A stretch of DNA of 64,000 nt from Tetrahymena thermophila SB210. Taxonomy: Eukaryota; Ciliophora; Oligohymenophorea; Hymenostomatida; Tetrahymenidae. Under the pieces are notes generated by a model. That model worked only from the letters and a program-made list of their open reading frames with translations. It was not told the origin of the DNA and made no database searches. Position numbers and translations under genes: made by a program. This document shows positions 37,768-50,793 of the stretch, piece after piece. The stretch spans positions 69,419-133,418 of the forward strand of contig NW_002476323.1 of assembly GCF_000189635.1 (NCBI RefSeq). The letters run 5' to 3'. Every line of letters starts with the position of its first letter. Within the stretch, counting starts at the first letter, position 1.

Positions 37768-39228
37768 TCATAGATTTTATTCAATATCTTCATAGTCACC
37801 TGTAGTATCAAAAGCACACCCACAAAAATAAGAAATGCTTATTTCCTTGTTGTTTTTTAAGGGTTTTTAAACTTTTGAATAGCAACAATAAAATAATTTT
37901 GAGATACAAGTAACTGAAATTATTTTGCAGGTAACAAAATTTATGATTTTGAAAAATTTTTAGCAAAACCCTTGAGGGGAACATAGCCACATTAGGCATT
38001 CTCCGAGTAAGTGAAAAGGTTTTAAACAGCAACAGTCAGTTAGGTTTTCTAAGAATTTGTAATATGAAGTAAAAAAACAGCAATTTTTAAAGAAAAGTCC
38101 TGCTTAAATTAAGCAAATTTGTATGTTACTATTATAGAACGCGACTGCTTATTCTGGTAAAATCCAAAGACTTTTACAGATGAATTATTTGATTGAAAAG
38201 GCAAATTAATTTAACCAGTCTCCACAACACTTAAACGGACAATAAATTAAATTATAACAACATGTAAAACATGGATTTTCCTCACTGTTGTTGCTGATAT
38301 CATCATCACCATCGTCTTCACAGCAAGCAATGCATATTCTGATAATAAATATCATGAGTCTGAAAGGAGCAAATACGAATTGGAAAATTAAGTCTAAGAC
38401 TTGTTTAAGGCAACAATCGTCTCTATACAACATGTCGCAGCAGAAAGTATCTGAATGATAATTTTCAGTCTCACTGAAAGCTTTTACTTCTTAATTAGAT
38501 TTCTTAACTAAAAAACCAAAGATATTATTAGAAGTAGATAAGCTTAAAAGAGCTTTTTTTTGTTTAATTTCACGTTTGCTCTTGGGTAATTTTTATTGAT
38601 CCTTACCATTATTTTCCTTATTTGAAAGGCTGCTTGGCGTTTATGTATTTAGACCATGCTCTATAATTACACTTTGACTGCTTTATTTTTGAAATAGTTT
38701 CTTGACTAACTAATTTTATTATTATTTTTAATTAGCAGTCCCTTAATTATTTTTAGTTTGATTAGAGTTATTTGATTTTTTCTCTTTTAAATAATTATGA
38801 TTATTATCAGGCATTGTTACAGGAGTGATCATCTCTAAGTTTTAATTATCTTCTATTTAAAATTCTCCTTAACTGTTCTTTAAAATATCAAATTCTTAGA
38901 CTTAAGGTATTTAATAAGCGTTTGCTGGTTATAATATTTCCCCATTTTTTTTTTCTTAATTATTAGAAATTTATTCTTATTTTAAGTTCTATTTAAAAAA
39001 GATAAATTTTTATTAATAATTAATTATCTTAACTTAAAAATATATTACCTTATTAGGGTTTATCATTAAAGGAGGCGGCATTTAAGCTTAAGCATTAATC
39101 TTTTCATTAAAATCTTATTAAATATCTTAATCTGCTTCATCAATAGAGTGAGTTTCGATTATTTTATCATTTATTTTTAAATTATTTTATTTTTCTTGAT
39201 TTTTTAGTTTGTCTTTCTGGTCTTCCAT
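37768..39228 (-). CDS. Cysteine-rich membrane-associated protein, 466 aa
   Basis: Two exons (intron 38989-39048) give a 1401-nt CDS, starting MEDQKDKLKNQEKQNNLK. The N-terminal half (about 240 residues) is polar, Gln/Asn/Ser-rich and basic. The C-terminal half is hydrophobic and full of Cys doublets: FCCDMLYRDDCC, the span VLDLIFQFVFAPFRLMIFII, then ICIACCEDDGDDD, PCFTCCYNLIYCPFKCCGDW, NCCFF, DCCCLKPFH and YFCGCAF. This suggests a protein held in or at a membrane, possibly palmitoylated or metal-binding. It resembles PLAC8-like Cys-rich proteins in flavour only. No family is assigned. Confidence 0.72.
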
Positions 39229-41729
39229 TAGTAAAAAAATATGGTTTAGTTAATTATTCGGTATGATTGAATTTATTTTTTAAATTTCTTTATATTTTGA
39301 ATTTTTCAGATTAAAATTGATTATATTGCTTAAAAATACATGAGAATAATAATATAGTGAAATCAATCAATTAATGAGTATGTCTAGATCCAAATTCAAA
39401 TGGAAATTTCCTTACTTTTTGTTATATTAATAATATATATTTATATTAAAACTTCAAAAATTTAATCTGTATGCAAGCTGTGCTCATTTTATAAATGCTA
39501 TAAGTAAGAGCTTTGCTTTAAGCAAGCTAACATAAAAAAGGAGTAAAAGTAAATTTCTATGTGTAATACTTAAATTTTTTCTAAACATCATTAAATTCAA
39601 ATATGATAAAATATTTGAAATAAAACAAGCAGCTATTAGTTATCATTTTTTCATAATTTTCTTAGACGAAGGGGTAAGTTTGAACGAAACAAACTAGTGG
39701 TATTTGAAAAATCTATTAATTTGATAAAATCAGATTAGAAGCAAATTTAATTATAATTTTTCTACAATATCAATCCTAAAAAGTGTAATTATCGAATAAT
39801 TAATTAGAAGCCAGCCTAAATATTAGAAAGTAAGTACTAGGTAGATGGTTAGTGAAAATATTTTTCAGCTTATGTATCGTTACTTCTGATACATAATTAT
39901 ATAAAAATCTTCATTTAATATGTAGTATATTATATATTCTAAATAAAATTAAATATTTAAATTAAAATTTCTTCTTAATCTATTTTCTCAACTTAATTGA
40001 AACAATATTCAAAAAATAAAGATTTGTATTAAATCTGTTTGGGAAATTAATTTTTTTATTGAAAGTTAATTTGATCAAATTCATAAAAAACTATTAATTT
40101 AATTTATTTTAAAGCAGTTTAGATTATTAATATTTTTATTAATCATGTATACAAATTTTAATCTTCCATTCCCAAGATAAAATACTAAATAAGTTAGGTA
40201 TCTCACATAACTAACTTTTGAAAATAATCTTTCGAAAAATAGTAAATCCTAAACATGCATACTATGATTTTCCAATATAAATAAAAATTTTTTTAAATTG
40301 ATATTCTTAATTACTTTTTGATTTAATTCAAATACTTATTCTTCAAAAACAAATAAGATACGCATTTATTTTCCTCGCTCATCAAAACTGTAAGTACCAT
40401 AATAGTATTAGTTAGTATACCAAAATGTCAGAAATAAAATCTAGGAGATAAATAGATTTGGAACATTGATATAAAATAATAAAAGTGCTAAATTTTTTAT
40501 TGATATATTACAGTTATTTAAAACGATTAAAAACTAAATAAAATTTTTTGTTCATTTTTTTCTTTTTATTTACATATTTGGTTTATTACAAAATAATCAA
40601 TAAAAAAATGCAAATAAAAATAAAATTGGAATTTTTAGCTTAAATGGTTATAAAATAGAGGCTTTTAGAATATCTTGGTTTTTTATATTAAAGTAACAAT
40701 TAATTTAAATAAATCTATTTGAATAATTATTTTAGTTTTCTTTTTAAATTTATCATTTTTTATGTAGATGCAATTAAGTATTTCCAACTGCTCTGTATTT
40801 TTTAATATTCAAAAGATCATTTTATACATTAAATAACAAATTAATGAAAGAAATAAATTAGATTACTTTCTTAAAAATAGCAAGTATACCAGCATTTTTT
40901 AAGTTTTTATGTTTTGATAATCAATAATGAACAAATTTTCAGATTGAAAATTTAATTTTGATAATTTTATTTCGAAGTAAATAAAATCAAAGAATAAATA
41001 AATACTATATCTAACTTAAATACTTAAATATTAAACTATTTTTAGTATTAAAAATGAAAAATTCAAATTATTTAATGAGATGGTATGCAGTTAGGTGTAT
41101 GATTACTCATAAGCAAAATAAAACTTAAAAAAAATAATATGTTACTCTAAAAAAAATACCATTAAATAAATATCAGTATTTAATTAAAAAAAGTTTTTCT
41201 ATCAAGATTATGAATTTCACTACAAAATATTTATTTAAGTCAATAATTATTTAATCCTTTTTGTCAAAAACTTTACCTTTTACAAATGATTTTTGATATT
41301 GATTTCATTCATTTTTTAAAAAGAAAAATTGAAATTGAATATTTGCAAATTGTACAAATTTTTTTTTATGATTTTAGAAAAAAAATGACTTACTTCTTTT
41401 TGTAAATAATAATCAAATAGATTTTTTATCAAATAAATGTGGGTGAAATTATTTAGTATGATTTTTATAAATGAATAAATAATTGAAGGTAGGTAGAATG
41501 AATCAGTGAACATACATTTTGCTAAAATAATGATAAAAATTATAGAGTTGATTGCACGATAAATATACTCAGTAACGAATCTTAATTAATTCTATAACAC
41601 TAATAAATAAATATATATAAAATTTAGTCAATTAACTTTTCTATCTCTCATATAATCAAATTTTGTTGCTTATATTATTTATCTTTTGAATGTAATTTTA
41701 TTAAATTGAATGGAGAAAATTGTAGCTCT
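39229..41729. other. 2.5-kb gene-free AT-rich region
   Basis: No protein-like frame. A motif GAATTTTTCAGATTAAAATTGA near 39299 faintly recalls the repeat unit at 4131-4400. Otherwise nothing is seen. Confidence 0.45.
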
Positions 41730-43503
41730 TCAGACCTACCAATCTATAGGCTCTTTACCAAGCTTTACAAGAATTTCATTACATGCAGAGAAGCAATCTA
41801 TTTTTTTATTTAAAATTAAATGTAAAATTTTTAATTAATTCATATTTTTTACTCGCCTTATCAAATCCTTTCATATAGCCTAAAGGAGATGGATGAGAAG
41901 TAGCTAGTACGTGATGCCTTTTTGATAATAATATTAATTTTTTTTGATAGTCTTATTATAAGCTGAAAATTAACAATCAAATAAAAATAATGGGCATCAT
42001 ATTTTTGATTTATATTATTAAAATTTCTAAGCCTTTTGTAATATTAAAGGCATAATTAAAAACAAGCTTTCAATAAAATTGTCATTTAAATAATTATTTT
42101 ATCTACACCTACGGGTAAAAATTTTATTCCTACTTTTCATTTTTAAATTATCTTAAAATTATATACTAAGAAAACAATAATATTTATAATCATTAGAGTG
42201 TATTTATAAAATCTTATTAAATTATACACATTTAAAAATCTTTGAAATAACAATAAATAACAATATTTTGTATTCACAAAATATTTATATGCATAATTCA
42301 GTTATCATTGCTTTTTTCAAAAGTGTAAGGAGGAGAAAATAGATAATAATTAATTTTTAATCTTAAAAAAAAAAAATGTAATTTTATTTAAAATTATTTT
42401 GCATTATTAAATAAATTATCTTCTAAACCTAAATTTAGCTTTCATTAACTTTCATCCAACAAAATATTTTATTTGGAAACTAGAATGTAAATAAATTATA
42501 AGCAAAAGAAAAAAAATAAATTTATAAAATTAATGTATTAACTTTTTAGTATATTTTTTTAAATAATTTCCACAATTATGATTGCTATAACTTGTTTAAA
42601 AATAATTAAAAAGATAAATTTCTTACTTCTTTGTATCAACTATTGAAGCCTTTTTTTATGCTGGCTTACCCCACAGTAAGAATACAATATCTTTGCACTC
42701 TTTGTTTATTATTTTAATAACTTCTGAAGTGAAATCAGCCCAACCAGATTTGCTGTGTGAAGCAGGCTTATCATATTCAACAGTCATTATATCGTTAAGT
42801 AGAAAAACACCTTTAACAAACAAAATATATTATTTTAATCTACCTAAGATAAATAATCAAAATAAATATTGATTAATTTTAATTACCTTAATTTGCCCAC
42901 TTAGTTAAATCTCCATGATTTGGTGTTTTAAATCCTTTAATCTTAGGATCGTTTGATAAAGATTTGTATATATTGACCAAGGAAGGAGGTGGCTTAACAC
43001 CCTTTTTTACAGAGAAGCAAAGACCCATAGCTTAACCAGGCTAGTGATAAGGATCTTAGCCAACGATTACAACCTTTATTGATAATAGTTTTTTTATATA
43101 AAATTAGATTTCCTAAAAAAATTATTCTACTTTCAGTGTATTAAGAGGAGTCTACTTGAAAACATTGAATATCTCATGGGCAGGAGGATAACACTATTTA
43201 TATAATTTTTTAATTCATGTTTAGAGAAATAAGATCAATTTTTACTGTTTTATCTGCATACTCCTTCTTTACAAAGGTGTAAATACTTTTAAATTTTTGA
43301 GATTTTATGTAAGTTCCTAAAATATCTTTCCAAGAACATAAATCATCTTAAAATTCATCGAATGTAGGGAATTCGCCAGCTAATTTTTCTTTTTTTTCTA
43401 CTTTATCTACTTTCACTTCTTCCTCTTCTTCCATTTCATTTTTGGCTACTTTCTTCTTAGGCTTTTCTTTTGCCTCAGGCTTAGCCTTAAAATAGTCAGT
43501 CAT
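41730..43503 (-). CDS. UNG: Uracil-DNA glycosylase, family 1
   Basis: A multi-exon, phase-consistent model of 274 residues. After a Lys/Glu-rich N-terminus (residues 1-45), the UDG fold carries the water-activating motif [18 protein letters not shown] (residues 112-117 are GQDPYH). It also has the Pro-rich loop [11 protein letters not shown], the uracil-specific FLLNDIMTV, the SHSKSGW segment, [12 protein letters not shown], and the DNA-intercalation loop [14 protein letters not shown] with its catalytic His. It ends [10 protein letters not shown]. It excises uracil from DNA in base-excision repair in the nucleus. The N-terminus MTDYFKAK resembles the core of a PCNA-binding PIP box, as in nuclear UNG2. 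Gly replaces the usual Ser after HPSPL. Confidence 0.95.
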
Positions 43504-44670
43504 ATCTATTTTATAATTGAAAATTGGTTTAAGCTAAAAGTTTAACAATTAAATTGTACTTTTTTAACTCATTTGTGCTGTTAGCTGCTAAGGTATTTTC
43601 GCTATTGAATAGTTTAGTATTAAATTTTTTTAAAAGAAAAAACTTGATTTTCTAAATATAAACATCTGATTATATTAATGAATAAGATTTTATAAACTTA
43701 AAATTCTCTGAAGTAAAATTTTTAGCGGGTAATTAAAATTTCCAGATTTTATTAGAAATATTCAAAAATAATGATAAAACCTCTATGAAATAAAAACTAG
43801 AATATAAACCTTACAATTACATCTGCTATCTATCAATATGTCTTCTTTGATTAAGAATCAATTTTCAACTTGATATTTAACCAAATTAGTTATAATCTGA
43901 GTAAGTGAAGAAAAGCCTCAAGAAAATTTTTAAACTTTAAGTACCTTTAAATTATATCTATTAACCAACAATATTTCTTAAAAGTTAGATTTTAGTTAAT
44001 ATATTCTAATTTATCATAAAAACATTTATTATAAAATTATGTTTAATATATTCAAATTAAACTAACAAATATATGTATGTAATACAAATTTAAACATTTT
44101 ACCTAGTTAAACCAATAAATAGTACCTTTACTAAATTATTATATAAGTATTAAAATGTATATATAGCAAGAATATATATACTTGCCTTTTTGTTTTTATA
44201 TATTATAAAAATGTAGTGTTAAATTGTATATTTTGCATTATGTTAATGATATTTAGATAAAGTAGAGTTTTAAATATTAATATCAAATTGATATTAAAAT
44301 TAAAATCTAAATAAATGAATAATTTAGTAATTTATGATTAAGTGATTCGCGATGTCTCTATCATGGATATAGTTCAAGTATTAAGCTATATCTTAATAAA
44401 TTATTATCAAATAAATATATGTTCTAATTATTCTATAGAATTTATTATTATTATTTAAAAATTTTAAAATAATTCCATATAAAATATCCCAATAATTAAC
44501 TACAGGAAATTTCTATTAAATCAGGTTAAAATTTATAAAAAAATAAAATATTTTAATTAAGGTTCATAAATGGGTCAAAAGTGGGAGATTTTAATTTATG
44601 CTGATTTATAGTGTTTATAATTTTATATTAATCCTATATAGGACAAAACTTCAAATTAGTATTCCTTCTT
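43504..44670. other. Intergenic, no feature seen
   Basis: A/T-rich 1.2-kb region between two minus-strand genes. Scattered short AT repeats occur (44155-44175). No coding or RNA signal is supported. Confidence 0.45.
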
Positions 44671-45661
44671 TCAAGATAATTTAATCTATTTAAGGCTATT
44701 TGATGGCTTCTATAATGAATTATTTAAATGCTAATGAGAGAAAGAGTCTAAATCTTTAGAAAAACTTAATAATGAAGAAAGCTGAGAATCATTTATTTGT
44801 TTTGGAATAGCTTATTTTTAATTTTAATAAATACAGTTTATATCATTTTTATCATTTAATTTAATTGATTGGTTTTATATTAATTCTGTTGTTCTATTCA
44901 TTAATTCTTAGCCAACAATCTAATTATTATAAAATAATTAATACAAATTATAAAAATAAATGAAATAAAAGTGTATTTACTGATTGGTTAGTTTTATTTA
45001 TTGATTTTAAGAAACATAATAGATTATTTTTCTCATATTCAAGCTCATTTATTGTTTCCTTTTATGCTGATATAGTTTTTAAATATCCTTTTTGTAAAGA
45101 TTCAACCTTTTAAAGATTACATTAATTTTTTAAAAGCTATTCTGATAAAACTTTTAGTTATTGTTATTACTAGCGGACTTTATTAGAAACCACATCAGAG
45201 TTAAAATTTTAACAGTTACAGCATTTTAATTGGTTTCCTTCACATTTTTTACTTTCTTAACTCAGAGATTCATTCTTTTCTTTAGTTAAATTCTTATCTT
45301 TTAAAATCTTATTAGTAAGTTCATCATGTTTAATACTTGATATGTCTCCAAATTTCAAAAATTTATCATTTTATTCTTGATCTTGAATTTTTCTAAGCAA
45401 TTGCTTTAACTATCTATTTTTAGATTTATACTAACTATTTTCTTCTTCTAATAAAGCTATTTTATTCATTAACTAAGCAATCACTTATTCCTTTTACTCG
45501 TTTATAGAATTACTAATTATTCTTTAAATTTATTCAAGTGTAAGATTGCTACTTTCATATTTAATTTGCTCAATAAAGTTAAGTACTTCGCTTGCAAACT
45601 CTTTGAGTATATCTTAAGAAATATGAATATTGTTTTATTATAACTTAGTTTGTAAAGACAT
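44671..45661 (-). CDS. Coiled-coil protein, 309 aa, unknown
   Basis: Two exons (intron 44920-44980) give a 930-nt CDS from MSLQTKLQQNNIHISQDIL to LKQIKLS-TGA. Heptad-like Leu/Ile spacing is strong at about residues 25-120 (IAQLMNKIALLEEENSQYK, RQLKQLLRKIQDQEQ) and 170-235 (LKVLSEQLLKNQCNLQKVE, TINELEYEKNNLLCFLKSI). They are separated by a short Cys-rich insert (CEGNQLKCCNCQNF) that could bind metal. The tail is polar. It probably dimerises; a centrosomal or cytoskeletal role is plausible but unsupported. Confidence 0.75.
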
Positions 45662-46029
45662 CTTAGCTAAATAAAATCTATTTATTCAATGAATTTGCTT
45701 AGATATTGTTTTAAAAAAATTAGAGTGTTAATATTTAATTTGTGAAAAATAATAAATATTATTAAAATTAATCAGAAAATAAGCTACACTATTAATTAAG
45801 ACGAACAAATCCTGCACAAGTAGATAATACTTTCAGTTAAAAGTTGATATTTTAATCACCATAAATTAATTAATTATTATAATTTATTAAAAAACATAAA
45901 CAAACTAAATTCATTTATTAAAATATTCTGAATGATTAAATTTTATTAAAATTTCAATAAACAAATAAACAAAATTTATTTTTAATTTCAATTAAATATT
46001 ATAACAACAATTTTTTTAATTGTATCTTT
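45662..46029. other. Short spacer
   Basis: A/T-rich 3' flank of the RAP-domain gene and promoter of the coiled-coil gene. Nothing else is seen. Confidence 0.5.
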
Positions 46030-48559
46030 TCATTAATTTTCAACTTAATTTGATTAAACTGCTTCAACTATTTCCTCTTCGTCTTTGCTTTTAGTAGAAC
46101 GTCTTTTTTATTTTTTGATGACTTAGCCTTCCATCTTAGAAATTAGATATTCAACTGTTTTGACTCTATCTTAGGATTAAGAGAGCTACCTTAATTCATA
46201 AGTATCTAATTGGATAACTTTATATCCAAGCTTTTAAAGGGTATCTATTTTAGAATTTGTTGATTAACGTTTAATATTTTTTGAAAGGAAATGTGTGCAA
46301 CCATCTATTTCTAATAGTATATCATACTTCTTATTTATCTTATGTTGGGTTTAATCAAATTTTTTCACAGAAATGTATTCTTTAAGAGACAGATCTCTAA
46401 ATTAGGTAGCAAGAGCTATTTTTTTACTCTTATATTCCTCTAACTTAGCTTCAGTAATACCTTTAATAACAAAATCAACATTGAATATTTTTTCAATGAT
46501 AGGTTCGAAATAGAATTCAACTTGCATAGCATTTAGTAAGTCTGATACATCTATTGAGCCTATTGTCTTCTTTCTATAATTTGATTAGCTCTAGATTTTC
46601 ATTGTGTGGTAAGTGTAGGTAAGTTCACAAAAATCTTCTAATTTCTTTTCTAAGATTTACTCATGCTTTTTCCAGAATTACTTTTAGTTGATTTTAATAG
46701 TCTAAAAAATTTAGGTAACTTGTACCAAATCTATGGGATATTAAGAGTAATACAAGTCAGTTGGAGAAGCTAATTTGACCATAAAGTCATAGAAGAAATC
46801 TTCTTTGAAAACACCAACATTACAAAGAGACCAAAACAAAATATTTTAACCTTTTTTATTAAGCATTCTGATTTCATCTTTGGTTATCTAAGATATAATA
46901 TATTCAACCATTTCTCCATCTCCTATTGAGCTATAAGAAGCTATTGTTGTCATCTTGTTAGACATTTAAAAGCTTGGTAACTTTTTTTTAGTAAACTCGG
47001 CAAAGTCTTTTTCATACTTTTCTAAGTTTATAGGTTGAATACGGGATGAGTAGAAGCATCTCAAAACGATGCAAAAGAAAGAACTCTCAATATTTTCAAT
47101 TGGTCTATTGGTTATTCTATAGTAAAATTCATCTAAAAGCTTGGTGTAGAGCTCGAGAGATCCATATCTAGTTGATGTCAATGCAAGTATGATCTATTAG
47201 AAATTCTTATCTTCCAAAATTTTATAATTTTTCAAAGTAAAAGTTTCAATTTTTTTCCATGCTTCTGCATATTTAGTAGAATATTCCTTTTAAATAATAT
47301 CCAAATCCTACACATCATTATAATTAAAACTATCTAAGTCTTCTTCGTTGCTTTAAATATTAATCTAATTTTAAAAGATTAATTGTCTAAACAGTTTAGA
47401 AAGTACAACTGATAGTTTAGCAATAACGGATTGAGCTTAGTTATTTTCTCCTCCTTACATTTTAGAAAGCTCATATTAACTTGTATCAGTTTCTGATTCT
47501 GTAATTTATAGAATTCTTTGAGTAACATTAGGGTTCTGCAAAAAAAATCTTAGCCTTTTTTTAACTTGACTGTTTACCATCTGATATTTTTAACTTTTAC
47601 TTAACTTCATTTAAATGTCATAAATTTTTTCTAAAATAGAAACAAATTAGAAATCACTAAAACTTTAGAAATTTTTTTCAAAGCGAGCCATATTTTCATC
47701 AAATAAAGAATAATCTTCGATATAAATCTTGCTCAAACTATGGAAAACGAACTAAATAGAGTTAAAACTAGTTTCCTCTTATTTATTTATATTACGTAGA
47801 GTAGTTTCTACTATATAAACAGATAAATTTTAGTATTATTCTAGCAACAAATTCTACTTATTTACAAAAAAGGTGCAAACAGAAATCATGCTTCTTAAAT
47901 CTAAATGCTCAAAAGTTCTTTTTACTTGCTAAAATTAGGCAGCTAAAGCATTTGCTAATTCCTTATCTTAAAATTGATAATGAATTAAATTCCTATTGTA
48001 TTTATGTAAATATTTGCAATTCTTCTCTGACTTTATAAGTTGTATCAAACTAGGTTTGAGTTCTTAAAACTCTTTGCTGTTATATTATTAACTTTAAGCT
48101 AATTACAAAAATTTAGAGAAAGTCTCATTTTAATTTGTTCTTTCTACTCTCTCAGTTTTAAAGTCCTATTGCTATTTTATAAAAAAATTAAAATTAACAA
48201 AAATTAAAAACATTCATAAATATATGTCGGCTAATACTTTAAGATATCATTGTAACCTAAAAATAAAATGAAAAAATCTAAATATTTACTTCAGATAATT
48301 GAAATTTTATAGATTCCTTTTTCTGATATTATCTTTGTTATTTTATATTTTCGAAATCTTCTTGTGCTTCATTTAAATTTAATTCATTTAATTTATCATT
48401 TTGCTATTTATTTTCTAAATTAGTTTAAGTATCTTCACTTCCTTTATTAGCTTCATCACCATTCTAGTTGCTAAAATACTATAATCGGAATTGAATAACT
48501 GAATTAAAGCTATTTTGCAAATATTTAAATTGCCTAACTGTCTTTTATAATCTATTCAT
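46030..48559 (-). CDS. RAP-domain protein, probably mitochondrial RNA-binding
   Basis: Two exons (intron 48172-48289) give a 2412-nt CDS, 803 residues. The N-terminus MNRLQKTVRQFKYLQNSFNS...FRLQYFS is basic, aromatic and lacks acids for about 30 residues, like a mitochondrial presequence. A long helical-repeat middle resembles FASTK/OPR proteins (short Leu-rich helices; MISVCTFFVNKQNLLLEQY, SFFCIVLRCFYSSR). The C-terminus holds a RAP domain: KYDILLEIDGCTHFLS, then DTLQKLGYKVIQLDTYELR and VEYLISKME. The EIDG-x-x-H core recalls the restriction-endonuclease-like fold of this family. RAP proteins act in organelle RNA processing, stability or ribosome assembly. A basic tail (KKQKRRSTKSKDEEE) follows. 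Confidence 0.82.
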
Positions 48560-49419
48560 TTATTAATTATACTTGTACTAAATTAAATTCTCTACTTTTG
48601 TATTTATTTATCTATCCAATTATCTTTTTTTTGAAAACTAAAAATTAAATAGAATCTTCTTGATAGAATTTCTTATTAGTTCTTATATTTTTGCATATAT
48701 AAATTTATTTATGAGTAATTTGCCCTTTTCTAAATTAATTTATTTTTATTTCTACTTTCATAAGATAATTTAAACAACCAGTTGTATTACTTCTCTTATT
48801 ATGTTATACCAAATTGATTTACAAATAAATTAATATCAATTAGATTTTCTCAAAATTTATTTAAGATATGCTAATATTTCTATTTTAGCCAGATAATTTA
48901 AATAATCATTTCCCTTATAACACTTTAAAAATTTAATTTATATTTTTAACAAGTAAAGTTATTAAAATGAATAAATAAATAATATTCTTTATTAATATAA
49001 AGTGGAATAATATTTTTTGTATTTTAATAAAATAAAAATCTGCATATTTCTATTTCGAAATAAACATTTATTTTATTATCTTTTAATTCAAATTTATTTT
49101 TTCTTAAATTAAAAAATTATTTTGTTTTTACTCCAAAATATAAAAAATAAAAGAAAAAAACCATTAAAATATTAATATTTATAATACAAAAGTAAGCGAT
49201 TAAAGTATAATTATGATCTAATAATCCAAAAGAATTCAAATAAAATTATTAGAATTGAAATAAAAAATATTCTTTTCTAATAACTTAATAGACATTTTAA
49301 CAAAAAAGCTTATATAATTTTTGAAAGTGAGAAACTAAAGTTTTTAACTAAAATAACAATATGAACATTTTATAAAAGTCTATAGTATATAGTAAGTTTG
49401 TGATATTTATTTAATTATT
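48560..49419. other. Intergenic, no feature seen
   Basis: A/T-rich spacer between RAP-domain and DIM1 genes. No gene or RNA is supported. Confidence 0.5.
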
Positions 49420-49848
49420 TCAATATTTGTATTTAGTTGAATAATCTTTTGGAGCAATAACTAGACCTTTTCCTTTACGAGCACCACGATAAACGATTTC
49501 GCATATGTCAATAAATTCTTATTTATTATTCATGGCCCAATTAATTTTATTGTTATTACCTGTACCTAAATCAATCATCATATGTTTGTTTCTGAAAAAG
49601 AACATAACAGTTACGGGATCATACAATTCATACATAGTGTTAAAATCAGGTACTTTTGTAATGTCAACTAAATAAATTACAGCAAAATTTTTTATCTTAT
49701 CAGCTACTTTATAGAGGATTTCATCCATTTTCATGCATTCAGGGTCCCAATCATGACCAAATCTAATAATAACTAATCTTTCTTCCTCATGAAGGATAGC
49801 TTGATCTACTTCCCAACCATTCTTTAAGTGAGGTAATAAATAAGACAT
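49420..49848 (-). CDS. DIM1: DIM1/TXNL4A, U5 snRNP 15-kDa protein
   Basis: An intronless 142-residue frame, exactly the usual family length, starts MSYLLPHLKNGWEVDQAIL. Landmarks are RLVIIRFGHDWDPECMKMDE (thioredoxin fold with the DWDPECMKMD sequence replacing CxxC), IYLVDITKVPDFNTMYELYD, PVTVMFFFRNKHMMIDLGTG, NNKINWA and RGARKGKGLVIAPKDYSTKY. It belongs to the U4/U6.U5 tri-snRNP and contacts the 5' splice-site region before spliceosome activation. The sole in-frame TAA is read as Gln (NNKQEFIDI); stopping there would lose the last third. Confidence 0.97.
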
Positions 49849-50793
49849 CTTATAATCTTGCTATTTAAAATTGAAATTTGATTTTTCTAAGTTATTTTAT
49901 CTTCCTTTCCTCTTTCCTTGATATAAAAATTTTTTTTGTTAATAAATTATATCCTTAAAATTTTGAAAAGTGCAAATTAATAAATAGAAAGTTTCTTGAA
50001 AATACACATTATAAGACTATTAATAGAATAGAAAATTTATTTAAATTAATCTTCATACACTTAATTAAATTTTTAATATTGTATAAATAAGGCTGCTAAA
50101 TCTATAAATTTAATTTAGACATAATTTCAAATTTGTTTAAATAAACTCTTTTTTATTATAATTTTACTAAAATTAAATTCTTTAATATTCCTTTTTAGCA
50201 TAAAAAAGATGATTCAATATATTTAATAGAGAGATTTACTGTTATCTGCATTTAAAAAATGTATCATCATATATTTTAGAGTTTAAAAATTTATTTGTTG
50301 TAAAAAAAGCTTTTTTTTTAAAACAATCAGACTATTTATACAACTTACTAAGTATTTAACATTCAATTAAATAATTAAAAGATAGTTATTAAGCTGTGGT
50401 AAGCTTAGATATATATATACTTTTAATAATAATTTAGTTTTAAATAATTTAAGCCTTTAAATAGTACCTAAATTTATTAAACTGATTTAATAAATTACTT
50501 ATTATTTGAAATGATCAATTACTGATTATTATTGTTTTAGGATCATAAAATTTTAATGTGATATAAGAAACAAGCTTTTAATATTTTTTAACCATTAACT
50601 AACTTAATGTGCATTACAAAATTAGCTGATAAAAAAATTATAATTTTTAGTTAAAGGCTTAAAAATTATTTGTTAATAAAAAAGAAGATTTTTATACAAC
50701 AGATATATTATTTATGGAAGTTTGTATACATTTAATTTTCAATATATTAATTTGTATTTTTTTTATTTACATTGAATAATTTTGTGTTTTAGA
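49849..50793. other. Intergenic with diverged copy of a downstream segment
   Basis: No gene. The stretch 50282-50480 looks like a diverged direct copy of 50660-50830 (shared ATTTATACAAC and ATTTAAGCCTTT blocks, about 350 nt apart). The second copy overlaps the 3' end of the next gene. Confidence 0.4.
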
